Assembly: GCF_900111395.1 (NCBI RefSeq)
Contig: NZ_FOHV01000014.1
Location: 1-64,000, forward strand
Source: Thorsellia anophelis DSM 18579
GTDB lineage: Bacteria > Pseudomonadota > Gammaproteobacteria > Enterobacterales > Thorselliaceae
Reading direction: 5' to 3'
DNA length: 64,000 nt
The notes under the pieces were generated by a model. That model saw only the letters and a program-made list of their open reading frames with translations. It did not search any database and had not been told where the DNA came from. A program made the position numbers and the translations under genes. This document shows positions 27,349 through 36,659 of the stretch, in pieces; the stretch's first letter is position 1; each line of letters opens with the position of its first letter.

Positions 27349-28069
27349 ATTTAAGATTTGCGTATGTATCGTATTTATCAGTCTCTATATAAAATATTTT
27401 CTGTAGAACTGACGGTTTATTTTCGATTGGTTCGGGAATATTAAAACTTTCAACTATATTTTTTAAAAAAATTTCATTCTGATGAGCCCCTGTAACTACG
27501 TGCCAATATGATCTTCCATCGTACAAGTTATTATATACAGAAGCGATGACTTGACGGCTGGTAGAAGCAGTTAGAACAGCAACATTATTGGTTAAAATTT
27601 TAGAAGCGTCATGCTTATTCTGAATATCAATACCGACATCTAAACTTTTAAATTCCAAAGGCATCCAACTCGAATTAAAGACCTCTACATTAAATTTACT
27701 ATTGCTTTTCTCACCATAAATTGACATGCCATATTTGCTTAACGTTTTAGGTTGTTGAGAGAACACATACAAATCAGCACCAAAAGACACTTCTTTTTGA
27801 GTAGTTATTAGATTTCTTGGTTTTATAGCATTATTAGTCTGCCTTGGTGTGTAAGAGCGATAATCATTTATGTTCGATTCAATTAAAACAGCTGCATTTC
27901 TTGATTTTGAACGCATAAAAATCATAACTGGTAAGTTAGCACCAACCTCTGGCAATGTAATATATTGACCCGGAACAACATCAACTGCGTATTTACCGTG
28001 AAAAAAATAAGGTCTTCTGTTTAAAGAAAACCATAACCTTTTAGCATTATTTATCTCTATACCAAACAT
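27347..28069 (-). CDS. Virion-associated protein of unknown function
   Basis: 240 residues, no signal peptide or membrane span, rich in Asn/Tyr/Val, beta-type composition (GKYAVDVVPGQYITLPEVGA). It lies between protein J and the tail fibre, two bases after the preceding 97-residue gene, so it is probably co-expressed with late genes and may be a tail-tip accessory. I do not recognise a family. Confidence 0.65.
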   Translation of the reverse strand: MFGIEINNAKRLWFSLNRRPYFFHGKYAVDVVPGQYITLPEVGANLPVMIFMRSKSRNAAVLIESNINDYRSYTPRQTNNAIKPRNLITTQKEVSFGADLYVFSQQPKTLSKYGMSIYGEKSNSKFNVEVFNSSWMPLEFKSLDVGIDIQNKHDASKILTNNVAVLTASTSRQVIASVYNNLYDGRSYWHVVTGAHQNEIFLKNIVESFNIPEPIENKPSVLQKIFYIETDKYDTYANLK

Positions 28070-28071
28070 AT

Positions 28072-28365
28072 TTACTCCAAATAGATCATAAATTTATCCC
28101 ATCGACCGCATACGACTAATACAGAACTACCGCTTATATCTATATATGAGCCAGTTTTAGGAGGCTCATCAACAAAGCAAGCTTTCAATGACAACCCCCT
28201 TTGAATTTCTATTTGACAAATAAGCTTAATTAATCCCTCTTCATAATATTCCCATTTAGCATCTTTATATTTATCTGCCCAACCATAATGTAGAACAAAA
28301 TTAGGAGATAATTGTGAAACTATATCCCTTCCATCATCTAGCTTTATTTGTAATCCATATGACAT
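28072..28365 (-). CDS. Small late protein of unknown function
   Basis: 97 residues (MSYGLQIKLDDGRDIVSQL... GSYIDISGSSVLVVCGRW), beta-rich, soluble. It follows protein J by 12 bases and precedes the 240-residue gene by two. Probably a tail-tip or virion accessory protein. Confidence 0.65.
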   Translation of the reverse strand: MSYGLQIKLDDGRDIVSQLSPNFVLHYGWADKYKDAKWEYYEEGLIKLICQIEIQRGLSLKACFVDEPPKTGSYIDISGSSVLVVCGRWDKFMIYLE

Positions 28366-28377
28366 AAATAACCCTTC

Positions 28378-31300
28378 TTAAAGTTCACCCATTCGGACAC
28401 GTAAGACACCTTTCTCATCGAATACATCAATTCTATTATTTGTAATGCTTATTCTCCCCCCTAAGCCAGAGCCATTAATTTCAATCTTGCCGCTTTTATC
28501 AATTCTCCAACCTGTTTTGCCTGTTACAAAATCATTTGATTGAATGAAATCCCCAATTTTAGCGTTAGTGATCGAGCCATCTTGAATAACTGCATTTCTC
28601 ATAAAGACTTGACCGCCATTGACAAAGAAAGGGCTAACTTGTGTACCGTTGATTGAATTTAGAATTGAGAAATTATCTGCAAGGAACACTACATTAGCTT
28701 GTGTTTTGCCGTTGACCTCTTCAACACCTAAGCTCATTCCAGCGGCATAAATAACACCATTTGAGCTTATTTTTGCTGAAATAGAGTAAGTTGAAGATAA
28801 ATTCCCTTTCAAATCAGCTAGAACGTTAGATTGAGTATTTAAACTTGCCGACAAACCATCAATATTCGCTTCTAAAATCTGATTTGAATAAGCTTGGGCT
28901 TTTTCTAAGTCTACAAGTGCCTCGTTAAATGTTACTAATTTAGCAGTCACAATATCATCAAAATTCGCTTGTAATTGTTCAATAGACTTAGCTGTCGCCT
29001 CTTTCTCATTGGCGATAACTTGGTAAACTTGAAGAATATCAGCTAATATTTCATGATCTTGTTCGCTCATTTGAGCTTTAAGGTTTTGTATTGCCTCTGC
29101 CATTGCCTCAGATTCAGTTACAACCGTTTTTTCAACTCGAGTAATTTCGGCTAAAAATTTACCATTCTGCTTCCTCTGACGTTGGATGTCTTCATCATTA
29201 GCAGTGGCATTGGAAATAATTGCAAGTGATTGTTTAAGTAAATCATCTGCGTGTTGCTCTATTGCGTCAAATTTATCTGAGAATTCGTCATTCAGTTGCT
29301 TAAATACATCAGATTCTTTAAGTGCGTCAGTAACAACTTTTTCAATATCATCAACACTAGTAGATGAAATGCCCTGTATCCAATCAGTCCAATCGCTTTG
29401 ATTTCCCAATTTGTCTACTAAGCGTGCTTTGTAGAAGAACATCTGACCAGCACTTAACCCCATTTGCTGATAAGTACCTTGCGGATAAGAAATATCAGCA
29501 AGCAATAAAGCTCCCTTGTCACTATCTTGAGTGTTGTACCAAATCTCGGTTTTTAAGGTATCAGTTGCTTCTGCAGGAAAGTACCAGTTTAACTGGATAC
29601 CAAAAGTAATAGGATTTGTAGTAAATCCTACAGGCATAGGCGGTTTACCTGCTTTACCTGTAATAGTCATTTCATCAGCATAAGACCAGCCTGAACTAAT
29701 ATCAGACGCATTAATAGCTCTTACACGCGCCTGATAGCGACCTGAGTAGATGCCCTCTATATCGAACGAATTAACACTTGAGCGTAGAGCTGGTATCCAA
29801 TTGCCATTGTCCTTGCGCCACTCTGATTCATAACTGATTGCGCCATCTGTTTTATCCCATTCAACATGAAGTGTGGCAATATTGATACCCTGTTCCACCC
29901 TTGATGATGACGTGATTACAACGTTAGCAACAGGCTTTTGAATTGATGAGGGTACGACTGAGATTGGTTTAGATTCAATCCTTGCGCCATTGTCGATTCG
30001 TGCGTATTTATCAGGATCGTGAGATGTTGCCGTGATAGCATAAGTACCATCATTGTTATCAGCGATAGAAACCACTCTAAACTGCTGAATTGCCAAATCA
30101 TCAGCGTCAATACTCCAAACCGATTCTTTCATCGGCGCTTCTGAGTAGTCAGCTGAAACCGTTAAGATTTTGTCTTTAACCCCTTGGATAGTGCGTGCTT
30201 CTGCTTTACCGCTAGGTAAATTGATGATTAATCTATCGCCTACCTTTGCATCAGATTTTCTATCTAAAGTGATGTTGCGACCATTTACAGCACTGATTCG
30301 ACCACCAAGCACTCGTCCTGATAATTTAGGGTCCGCAATTCCTATGATGCCGCCTGGTCTTGGGATATTACCGTCAAGCCCAACATTAAAAGAGATGGTT
30401 CTATCATTTCGATTTGTCTGAAGTATCCAATCTGCCCTGCGTCTGGCTTCGCTTTCCCTTGTGCAGCCAATTGCCGTGATTGATGTTTCTACGTAACCAT
30501 AACGCCTAACCAAATCAGGGTCAGATACCACCGCGACCTCATCTTGGTATTGATTGTCAGGATTAGACCAGGAAACCATCACAGTTGAGTATTTAGTGTT
30601 GTGAGCCGCACCGGAGTAATTGAATTTGCCATCAACAACATTTGCAGGTGTGTAGATGTAATCAATGTCGGCTGGCATATCAGCAATAGAAGCTAAAATC
30701 CCTTTTGACCAGTACGTCATACCTCTAAAAATTGCTGCCAAGTCTCTTAGAACTGTGTAAGCTTCTGCTTTTGATTGAATATACACATCACATATGAAAC
30801 GCGGCTCAGTACCACTTCCACCTCTACCGTCAGGTACCAATTCATCACAATATTGTGCGATTCTGTACAGTTCCCACTTGTCAATTTGTTCAAGTGAAAT
30901 ACGCTTACCAAGCCCAAAACGTTCATTAGTTACGATATCAAAGAAAACCCAAGCAGGGTTATTGGTCCATGCCCACTTGAATTGACCATTCCAAAGGCCT
31001 GAATATGTGCGAGTTATAGGGTCATAGTTATTCGGCACTCTAATCACACGCCCTTTAGGTTTGCAGCTAATCTTAGGGATAGACTGAAACTGCTTAGAGT
31101 CAAATTCAACATAGAGCAATGCAGTATTTGGATAACTCAACTTTGCATCAATAATTTCAGTAATTGCTTGAATATTAGTTTTATCCGCCACTTTTGCAGT
31201 ACTCGAGTCAGCAGTTAAGCGTCTAACACGTATCATCCACCCTGTTGTGGCTTTTGGTAGGTTGATTCTATGTGAACGCTCGTAGAGTGATGTTGTTTTG

Positions 31301-31800
31301 CCGTCAAATGCGGACCTGATAATTTCTTGATAACTTCCACCGTCTGTTGCTACATCGATAGCATATTCAACTCGTGAGCCTGTCACATCTCCGTTATCAT
31401 GTTGACGTTGTAATGCTTGCACACCAAGTCTTACTCTAACAGCTGATAATTGAGTGTTGGTTATTGATTTCGCATAGGGATTAGCTGCTTTAAGTTCGGT
31501 ACCAATTGTTTGTTCATTCTCAACTGCAGGAAACCCTTGTATGTAATCTTGGTCTTGGGTACCAGTTCTTAACTCCCAAGATACACCCGTAAAATTCATT
31601 GTGCCATCAGCATTAGCTAGTGGTGTGCCGTCCAAGTAAATATCCTGCGCTGTTAATCCACCTGCGATTTCACCCTCGCATAAAGCTATTAGAATTTTAG
31701 CCTTAGCGACTGATAAAAGAGAATCAGGGGACTCTACAGGCGTATGCTGACTACCGCCACCACCTTTTTTGCCTTTAATCATTAAGTTATTGTTGGTCAT
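28378..31800 (-). CDS. J: Host specificity protein J (tail tip)
   Basis: About 1140 residues, close to lambda J (1132). ATG 31800 (MTNNNLMIKGKKGGGG) is preferred over the upstream frame start because it overlaps the end of gene I by 14 bases, as in lambda. Regions in order: N-terminal Gly-rich segment, tail-tip hub domains (SVAKAKILIALCEGEIAGG, YANPAW-type blocks), fibronectin type III-like repeats (PPMPVGFTTNPITFGIQLNW), a long coiled-coil and a C-terminal domain that contacts the receptor (GQVFMRNAVIQDGSITNAKIG). Confidence 0.92.
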   Translation of the reverse strand: MTNNNLMIKGKKGGGGSQHTPVESPDSLLSVAKAKILIALCEGEIAGGLTAQDIYLDGTPLANADGTMNFTGVSWELRTGTQDQDYIQGFPAVENEQTIGTELKAANPYAKSITNTQLSAVRVRLGVQALQRQHDNGDVTGSRVEYAIDVATDGGSYQEIIRSAFDGKTTSLYERSHRINLPKATTGWMIRVRRLTADSSTAKVADKTNIQAITEIIDAKLSYPNTALLYVEFDSKQFQSIPKISCKPKGRVIRVPNNYDPITRTYSGLWNGQFKWAWTNNPAWVFFDIVTNERFGLGKRISLEQIDKWELYRIAQYCDELVPDGRGGSGTEPRFICDVYIQSKAEAYTVLRDLAAIFRGMTYWSKGILASIADMPADIDYIYTPANVVDGKFNYSGAAHNTKYSTVMVSWSNPDNQYQDEVAVVSDPDLVRRYGYVETSITAIGCTRESEARRRADWILQTNRNDRTISFNVGLDGNIPRPGGIIGIADPKLSGRVLGGRISAVNGRNITLDRKSDAKVGDRLIINLPSGKAEARTIQGVKDKILTVSADYSEAPMKESVWSIDADDLAIQQFRVVSIADNNDGTYAITATSHDPDKYARIDNGARIESKPISVVPSSIQKPVANVVITSSSRVEQGINIATLHVEWDKTDGAISYESEWRKDNGNWIPALRSSVNSFDIEGIYSGRYQARVRAINASDISSGWSYADEMTITGKAGKPPMPVGFTTNPITFGIQLNWYFPAEATDTLKTEIWYNTQDSDKGALLLADISYPQGTYQQMGLSAGQMFFYKARLVDKLGNQSDWTDWIQGISSTSVDDIEKVVTDALKESDVFKQLNDEFSDKFDAIEQHADDLLKQSLAIISNATANDEDIQRQRKQNGKFLAEITRVEKTVVTESEAMAEAIQNLKAQMSEQDHEILADILQVYQVIANEKEATAKSIEQLQANFDDIVTAKLVTFNEALVDLEKAQAYSNQILEANIDGLSASLNTQSNVLADLKGNLSSTYSISAKISSNGVIYAAGMSLGVEEVNGKTQANVVFLADNFSILNSINGTQVSPFFVNGGQVFMRNAVIQDGSITNAKIGDFIQSNDFVTGKTGWRIDKSGKIEINGSGLGGRISITNNRIDVFDEKGVLRVRMGEL

Positions 31801-32401
31801 CTGTGTATATCCCTGCTGAAATGATTGCCCCACCTATTTCTCGGTGACCATAGTACACTGCCACTGGATTGCCTTGTGCCGTAGTATTTACAGAACCACC
31901 AAAAGCGTAATTAGGTTTATTTTCTGGCGATTCTGATATGCCTAATCCTTTAGGTTGTGGCGATAGCATTTGGACGATGCCGCCTAGTAACATGGCAGCA
32001 CCCATTAACCCAAATGTGCCTGCTGTGGTACCTGCAGCGAACATTCCAGCTGCGCCAAGAACGGTGCCACCAGTCATAATTGCTGCTACACCAAGTAACG
32101 CAACCCCTAAAATGGTTTGAAATAGACCACCAGATTTATTGCCAATCACTACTGGCACAATTCTTATCTCATTCTGGCCAACGTTATCGTGCATTTCATC
32201 AATGCCTATATTCCTCTTAGATTTAAAAACAGCAAACGTTAAGCCCATTTTTTTAGAGTCCAACAGAAACTTATCAAAGCCTTGAATTTGCGTTGATAAT
32301 GCTCGAATTGCTTCTGCAGTAGTTGAAATATCTAACTCAAAGATCTTGCCAAATTTCCTGCCAAGTACTCCGCCTAGCCTAATCTTAGTAAGTCTCGCCA
32401 T
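31787..32401 (-). CDS. I: Tail assembly protein I
   Basis: 204 residues similar to lambda gpI: LGGVLGRKFGKIFELDISTTAEAIRAL at the N-terminus (ubiquitin-like fold), a Gly/Ala-rich hydrophobic middle (GAAGMFAAGTTAGTFGLMGA) and PLAVYYGHREIGGAIISAG-like end (VAVYYGHREIGG). Needed for tail-tip assembly with K, L and J; located between K and J as in lambda. Confidence 0.88.
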   Translation of the reverse strand: MARLTKIRLGGVLGRKFGKIFELDISTTAEAIRALSTQIQGFDKFLLDSKKMGLTFAVFKSKRNIGIDEMHDNVGQNEIRIVPVVIGNKSGGLFQTILGVALLGVAAIMTGGTVLGAAGMFAAGTTAGTFGLMGAAMLLGGIVQMLSPQPKGLGISESPENKPNYAFGGSVNTTAQGNPVAVYYGHREIGGAIISAGIYTDDQQ

Positions 32402-32421
32402 TTCCTTTGCTCCATAAAAAA

Positions 32422-32443
32422 AGCCCCTGATTTCTCAAGGGCT
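32422..32443 (-). terminator. Hairpin between K and I
   Basis: AGCCC ... GGGCT with inner TGA/TCA pairs; the minus strand continues TTTTTTT. It lies in the 42-base gap between genes K and I. Confidence 0.6.
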
Positions 32444-33145
32444 CTAAAGTAATGATTTATGTCTAACTATTCGTATCGTTCGGTCTCGATAATAACCGCC
32501 ATACGGTACCCGTTGGCTCAATTGTCCGTACAGATGATGAAGTAACATTCCATTTTCAAGTAATATGCCTGCGTGATTGGCTACATCAGCTTGTACTTGC
32601 ATGATGATGACATCGCCCACTTGCGGTGTATCCACTTCTATGAATCCAGCTTCAGTGAAATTATCTTCGTAACGATTTTCGCCTGCTTCCCACCACCTGT
32701 AATCTACTCGATAATCAGGTATTTCAATGCCGTGCTCTAATTTGTAGTAGTCCATGATTAAACCGTAGCAATCAGAATGACCTAAAACAAATTGACGACC
32801 AACTAAGGGTAAAATACCTCTCGGTTGAATGGTACCAATATCGCCCTCTGGCCAACTGAATATATGCCACGTTAGATTAGTAGCATCGCACATTGATTTA
32901 TCTAACTCACTTGGTTGAGTAGTAGCGTCTGGGTGAGAGTGAACTATTGCGATGATCTCGCCCCAATCTTCCGCATTAGCGTAATCTTCTGGTGATAAGA
33001 TGAATTGCTCTTTAGGTGATTGTGCTAGGTTTCGGCATGGTAAGTACTTCTGCACTCGTCCTTTAATTGCTATCACACCGCATGATTCTTTCGGGTATTC
33101 GGCCTTGACGTGTCGCCAAATTGATTTTTCTACTTTTTTTCTCAT
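32444..33145 (-). CDS. K: Tail assembly protein K (JAMM peptidase plus NlpC/P60)
   Basis: 233 residues with two domains. The N-terminal MPN/JAB domain has the zinc motif HSHPDATTQPSELD; the C-terminal NlpC/P60 domain shows the catalytic Cys in LGHSDCYGLIMDYY and His in NHAGILL. Lambda K has the same fusion and acts in tail-tip assembly and probably in peptidoglycan passage. Confidence 0.92.
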   Translation of the reverse strand: MRKKVEKSIWRHVKAEYPKESCGVIAIKGRVQKYLPCRNLAQSPKEQFILSPEDYANAEDWGEIIAIVHSHPDATTQPSELDKSMCDATNLTWHIFSWPEGDIGTIQPRGILPLVGRQFVLGHSDCYGLIMDYYKLEHGIEIPDYRVDYRWWEAGENRYEDNFTEAGFIEVDTPQVGDVIIMQVQADVANHAGILLENGMLLHHLYGQLSQRVPYGGYYRDRTIRIVRHKSLL

Positions 33146-33160
33146 ATTGTACCCAATAAA

Positions 33161-33180
33161 AAACCCTCTGGAGAGGGTTT
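33161..33180 (-). terminator. Hairpin upstream of K
   Basis: Perfect AAACCCTCT / AGAGGGTTT stem with a two-base gap; the minus strand continues TTTATTGGG. It separates the DUF2971 remnant from gene K. Confidence 0.65.
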
Positions 33181-33196
33181 GACTAATTTAAACATA

Positions 33197-34071
33197 TCAA
33201 ATAGGTGTAAATTTGATTTCTTGAGTATCAAAATCCAAACCCATTCTTTCGAAAGTTACATGCCTTAAGGATTGGTTTTCTTGAAATTTTTCGATGACAT
33301 ACTTAATATAAATTTCAGGTGTATAACATCCAAAATATATTTTTTTTATTGCGCTATGCCCGTATTTCACTAATCCTTCTTTTTCAAAAACAAACCTGTA
33401 TTCATCCTCATACAACCAATCAGCTGTTTTCATAAAATAATTAGATATGAAATAATCAGCAAAACTAGAGTCTACTAGATTTTCACTCTCAATCCTTTTT
33501 TCACCACTTTCGATGTAAGAAATTTTCCGGTGATAAAATAATTTTTCTTCTTGCAGGGAAAGTTCAAACGCCTCAGGATCATACTCTATGCAAATTCCAC
33601 GATAGTTATCTGTATACCTATCCCAAAGGCTTAACGACTTATTTGTTAGAGAAACGCAATAAATCCCCCAGCCATTCATATCTCCAATAATTTCATCGGA
33701 AATCTGACATGCAATACCATAGAATTGCGCATTAAATTTTTCTAAATCATCTCTTTTGGCATTAACAACATCAATATCTTGGTCTTTCAGTAACTCACGC
33801 TTTTTCTTATTTAAACGTCCTGGTATTTTGAGTGTGTTATGAAAACTGAGCGATGAAAAATTCGATATTTCACCAATAAGATACTGATAAAAAAATCAAT
33901 CATTTTTTGCCTGGTACTTTTAGCAAATGCTCCTTCTTTGATATCGTTCATCTGATCTACTGTTGATGCGTATATCTGGCTCTTTAGGAGCATATCTAAA
34001 TTTCTGCATTTCATATCTTTATCAAAATTTAACTCTCTATACTTAAAATACCTTAACTGTTTTTTATCCAC
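33197..34071 (-). pseudogene. Frameshifted DUF2971 protein (cargo between L and K)
   Basis: Two frames make one gene. The 5' part (MDKKQLRYFKYRELNFDKDMKCRNLDMLL, YASTVDQMNDIKEG) is the DUF2971 N-terminus; after ...MIDFF the frame shifts by one base in a T7 run (minus strand, complement of about 33889-33895) and continues YQYLIGEISNFSSLSFHNTL... NGWGIYCVSLTNKSLSLWDRY and WLYEDEYRFVFEKEG, the conserved C-terminal part. DUF2971 genes are frequent in defence and mobile loci but have no settled biochemistry. One extra T would restore about 291 residues, so it is either dead or slippage-controlled. It interrupts the conserved L-K order. Confidence 0.8.
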
Positions 34072-34106
34072 GCAAACACCTTAGCTTATTAAAGTAAAAA
34101 ATGATA

Positions 34107-34856
34107 TCACCGCCTAATCAAACTAGACGCAGGAAACCCACCGAAAGGCAACTTGGCATCTTCACCAAACCTCGCCTTACAGTCAGATAATAACCCACCG
34201 CACGAATCCTTACTAGGGTCATCAGTCACATTTCCTTTCCTGTCGAAATATTTGGTACCCAAGTAATTACAACCATCACCACTGCGGTACTTTCCACAGT
34301 TAGCCCAATGGCATTGTGCGTGAATCTGCCGGTTAGGCAATGATACACCCTGTAAATCAAAAGGCGAGCCAAGAGTAAACTCGACTATCTCATCATTTTC
34401 AGCTGATTTCTGATTAATATAGAAGATGTGAATTCGTTCTTGGCTTGGGTCAGATTGTGGATTACCTTCAGGAAAATTGCGTTCATCTAAAAAGCATTTA
34501 AAGGTTTCATGAATTGTTACTTTGGCATTAAGCATGTCATCAAAACGCAAGCAAAGCGCTGTGATAAGTTGGTCCACATTCATAATGGATAACTTAGGTT
34601 CAGCAGATTGGCCATCAGTAGAAGCTTCTATACCCTCAATTTGATATGGAAACGGCATGTACTCATTACCCTGCCACCAGATAGACTTAACTGGAAGTTC
34701 CTTACCGCTTTGTCTTGCAAGCTCTAATTCATCTTGAGTGTAAGTAATTCTCTCATAATGAAAACGCATAATGTCAGCACCAAAAGCTTCACCGTCCACC
34801 TCAATCAGCTTAATCCTTGCGTCAGGCTGCAATAACTGTTCTTGTGCTGAAATCAT
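34107..34856 (-). CDS. L: Minor tail protein L
   Basis: 249 residues. The C-terminal third has the Cys set typical of lambda gpL, which binds an iron-sulfur cluster: CHWANCGKYRSGDGCNYLG, then DSCGGLLSDCKARFG. Overlaps the end of gene M by four bases (ATGA type). Part of the tail tip. Confidence 0.9.
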   Translation of the reverse strand: MISAQEQLLQPDARIKLIEVDGEAFGADIMRFHYERITYTQDELELARQSGKELPVKSIWWQGNEYMPFPYQIEGIEASTDGQSAEPKLSIMNVDQLITALCLRFDDMLNAKVTIHETFKCFLDERNFPEGNPQSDPSQERIHIFYINQKSAENDEIVEFTLGSPFDLQGVSLPNRQIHAQCHWANCGKYRSGDGCNYLGTKYFDRKGNVTDDPSKDSCGGLLSDCKARFGEDAKLPFGGFPASSLIRR

Positions 34857-35191
34857 ACGTGATGCGCCTCTTTAAATGTGAAATTGAGCTTAACGTTACC
34901 GCCCACCATTGAGTACTTTATTGATTCTTTCTCTACTCGATAAGTACCTAATTCATTGAATTGATTGCGCCAAATAAACGCTTTCGTTACATGGTCACGC
35001 ACAAAGTCTAGGATTGGTGATATCTGTTCGATGGTACCAATCTGACTTAACTGAATCGTTTTAGTCTCTGAGTTAATTCCCTTTTCGACAACTTGCTCGT
35101 AACCATCGCCGAATTTGACCTCTGAAACATCCTTAGTAATCGATGTCTCAAGGCCATCCTGAATCTGTACTTTGAATTTGAATTCGTCCAT
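34853..35191 (-). CDS. M: Minor tail protein M
   Basis: 112 residues, beta-rich (KDVSEVKFGDGYEQVVEKGIN, SPILDFVRDHVTKAFIW), matching lambda gpM in size and layout. Precedes L as in lambda. Its ribosome binding site (TCTGGAGCAAGCAAA before ATG) follows directly on a terminator-like hairpin. Confidence 0.85.
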   Translation of the reverse strand: MDEFKFKVQIQDGLETSITKDVSEVKFGDGYEQVVEKGINSETKTIQLSQIGTIEQISPILDFVRDHVTKAFIWRNQFNELGTYRVEKESIKYSMVGGNVKLNFTFKEAHHV

Positions 35192-35213
35192 TTTGCTTGC
35201 TCCAGAAACGAAA

Positions 35214-35233
35214 AAACCGCCTTGGGGCGGTTT
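35214..35233 (-). terminator. Hairpin between the retron and gene M
   Basis: AAACCGCC / GGCGGTTT with loop TTGG, T-rich on both sides. The flank CCAGAAACGAAAAAACCGCC is nearly the same as at 41632-41652, upstream of the tape measure gene. Confidence 0.7.
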
Positions 35234-35254
35234 GTTTTTTGTATTTTAAATTCT

Positions 35255-36187
35255 TTATAAATTTGAAAAATATTCAATTTTGTGCTGCAGTCTAGTATCT
35301 ATTAATTTCAGTGCGTTAACCCGACCAAGTAATCTTTTTTTAGTAATTTCATAACAACTAGGTGCTCCACCAGATAATTTACAGGCATTTATAACAGTCA
35401 AATCTTGATATATCGCTTTATGATGCTTATTCATTATTAAAATTTTACTTCCTTTAATAACCACACCAGTTACAATTTTATTTTCCTTACTCGCATACAA
35501 TTTGGTTTTATTTGGATGAGGCGTATGATTATTAGAAATAATGATTTTTTTTACCACTGATAAGAAAAGGTTATTTACACTATTACCAGAAAATGTAATA
35601 TCATCAACATACACCGTCATTTTGGCGTTATGCTTTTCTGCAAGCCCATTCAATTGGGAAAACATTCTAAAATTAGACCAAAAAACTAATGGCATGCTCA
35701 ATTGGCTGCCAGTAGGAATATGATCATTATAAGTAGATAATTTTGATAAAATATCTGCTACATAAACAGAACATTTCATTATATTTAAGAAAAAATTAAA
35801 AACTTTGTATCTTAGAGTGGATGGGTAGAAACTCTTAATATCTGTTGATAATAGGTTTGTATCTCCAATGTGTACTTTGGCATTTGAAATATTTGAATGT
35901 TTTTTCTTGCCTGACTGTAAATATTCAGGGACATTTACCCTAATCAAAAGACTAGCAATACGCCAATGAACTTTTTTTAAAACCCCTATAGGAGTTTCAA
36001 TTACTCTTGTTCCATTTAAAAAAACATTGTAATTTAGTGGAGATGTAATGCAATCTTTTAATTCTGCTTCATTTATACAGAGTAGCGCAAGTAATTTTTT
36101 TTTGCTTTGCAATTTATAAAACGGTGATTGATCTAAATGGTAGCACTTTTGATTAGAAATCAGTTTGAGTTTCTTTGTTTTTTTCAT
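35255..36187 (-). CDS. Retron reverse transcriptase
   Basis: 310 residues from ATG 36187, which overlaps the XRE gene by 35 bases. Retron-specific marks are all present: motif X NAKVH (residues 102-106), first catalytic Asp in LLSTDIKSFYPS (Asp116), YVDD (193-196) and motif Y VTG (239-241, in KIVTGVVIKG). Such enzymes prime from the 2'-OH of a G in their own ncRNA and make msDNA. In known retrons RT, msDNA and an effector form an anti-phage toxin-antitoxin complex. Here the partners are a promoter-driven ncRNA, a 48-residue protein and an XRE protein just upstream. Thumb region ends in LGRVNALKLIDTRL. Confidence 0.92.
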   Translation of the reverse strand: MKKTKKLKLISNQKCYHLDQSPFYKLQSKKKLLALLCINEAELKDCITSPLNYNVFLNGTRVIETPIGVLKKVHWRIASLLIRVNVPEYLQSGKKKHSNISNAKVHIGDTNLLSTDIKSFYPSTLRYKVFNFFLNIMKCSVYVADILSKLSTYNDHIPTGSQLSMPLVFWSNFRMFSQLNGLAEKHNAKMTVYVDDITFSGNSVNNLFLSVVKKIIISNNHTPHPNKTKLYASKENKIVTGVVIKGSKILIMNKHHKAIYQDLTVINACKLSGGAPSCYEITKKRLLGRVNALKLIDTRLQHKIEYFSNL

Positions 36188-36473
36188 TTTTAGCAACCAA
36201 CCATTCCATCAGTTTTAAAATTTTAGTTGTAGCCATCTTCTTAAATTTACTTGAGAGTAAATTTTTATTATGAATATTTTCAGAAAAAAACACTAAAGAA
36301 GAAACGGGCATATCAAAAATTTGCGCATATTTATTTAATAATTCAACGCTAACAACTTTTTTATTACCTTCAATTTCTGAGAGAAACGATTTTGATATGC
36401 CAAGTTTTTCAGCAAGTTCAACTTGCTTGTAACCATGATATTGCCTGATTAATTTTAAAGCTTTGCTTAACAT
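36153..36473 (-). CDS. XRE-type helix-turn-helix protein of the retron operon
   Basis: 106 residues. A standard XRE DNA-binding domain covers residues 5-60 (ALKLIRQYHGYKQVELAEKLGISKSFLSEIEGNKK). The C-terminal 45 residues are basic and helical (SSKFKKMATTKILKLMEWL). Overlaps the reverse transcriptase start, so the two are translated together. In HTH-associated retrons a protein of this kind is part of the operon; it may repress the ncRNA promoter or act as the sensor (inference). Confidence 0.85.
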   Translation of the reverse strand: MLSKALKLIRQYHGYKQVELAEKLGISKSFLSEIEGNKKVVSVELLNKYAQIFDMPVSSLVFFSENIHNKNLLSSKFKKMATTKILKLMEWLVAKNEKNKETQTDF

Positions 36474-36508
36474 AGCATCCTCACTTATGAAATTTAGGGG
36501 ACCGCTAA

Positions 36509-36655
36509 CTATTCATCACCTTCAAAAAACCTAAGAGCATCATATACTAGAATTGCTAAGCGGATAAGCATTTTCAACACTTTCCATGATGACCTTTCTT
36601 TTTTCTCTGGTTTCTTTTTACTAGCGTCTTTTGAAAACAATAATTTGATTAACAT
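36509..36655 (-). CDS. Small basic amphipathic protein of the retron operon (candidate effector)
   Basis: 48 residues between the ncRNA and the XRE gene: a polar lysine-rich start (MLIKLLFSKDASKKKPEKKE) and a hydrophobic/basic helix (WKVLKMLIRLAILVYDALRFF) ending GDE. Size, charge and helix look like a membrane-active toxic peptide. It has no other assigned role and lies where retron accessory genes are found. The ribosome binding site is weak (AAAAGG about 10 bases upstream). Function is inferred only from position and composition. Confidence 0.55.
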   Translation of the reverse strand: MLIKLLFSKDASKKKPEKKERSSWKVLKMLIRLAILVYDALRFFEGDE

Positions 36656-36659
36656 ATAT

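Noticed and set aside
29186-29609. Plus-strand ORFs opposite gene J
   Set aside because: Antisense shadows of the coiled-coil region of J.
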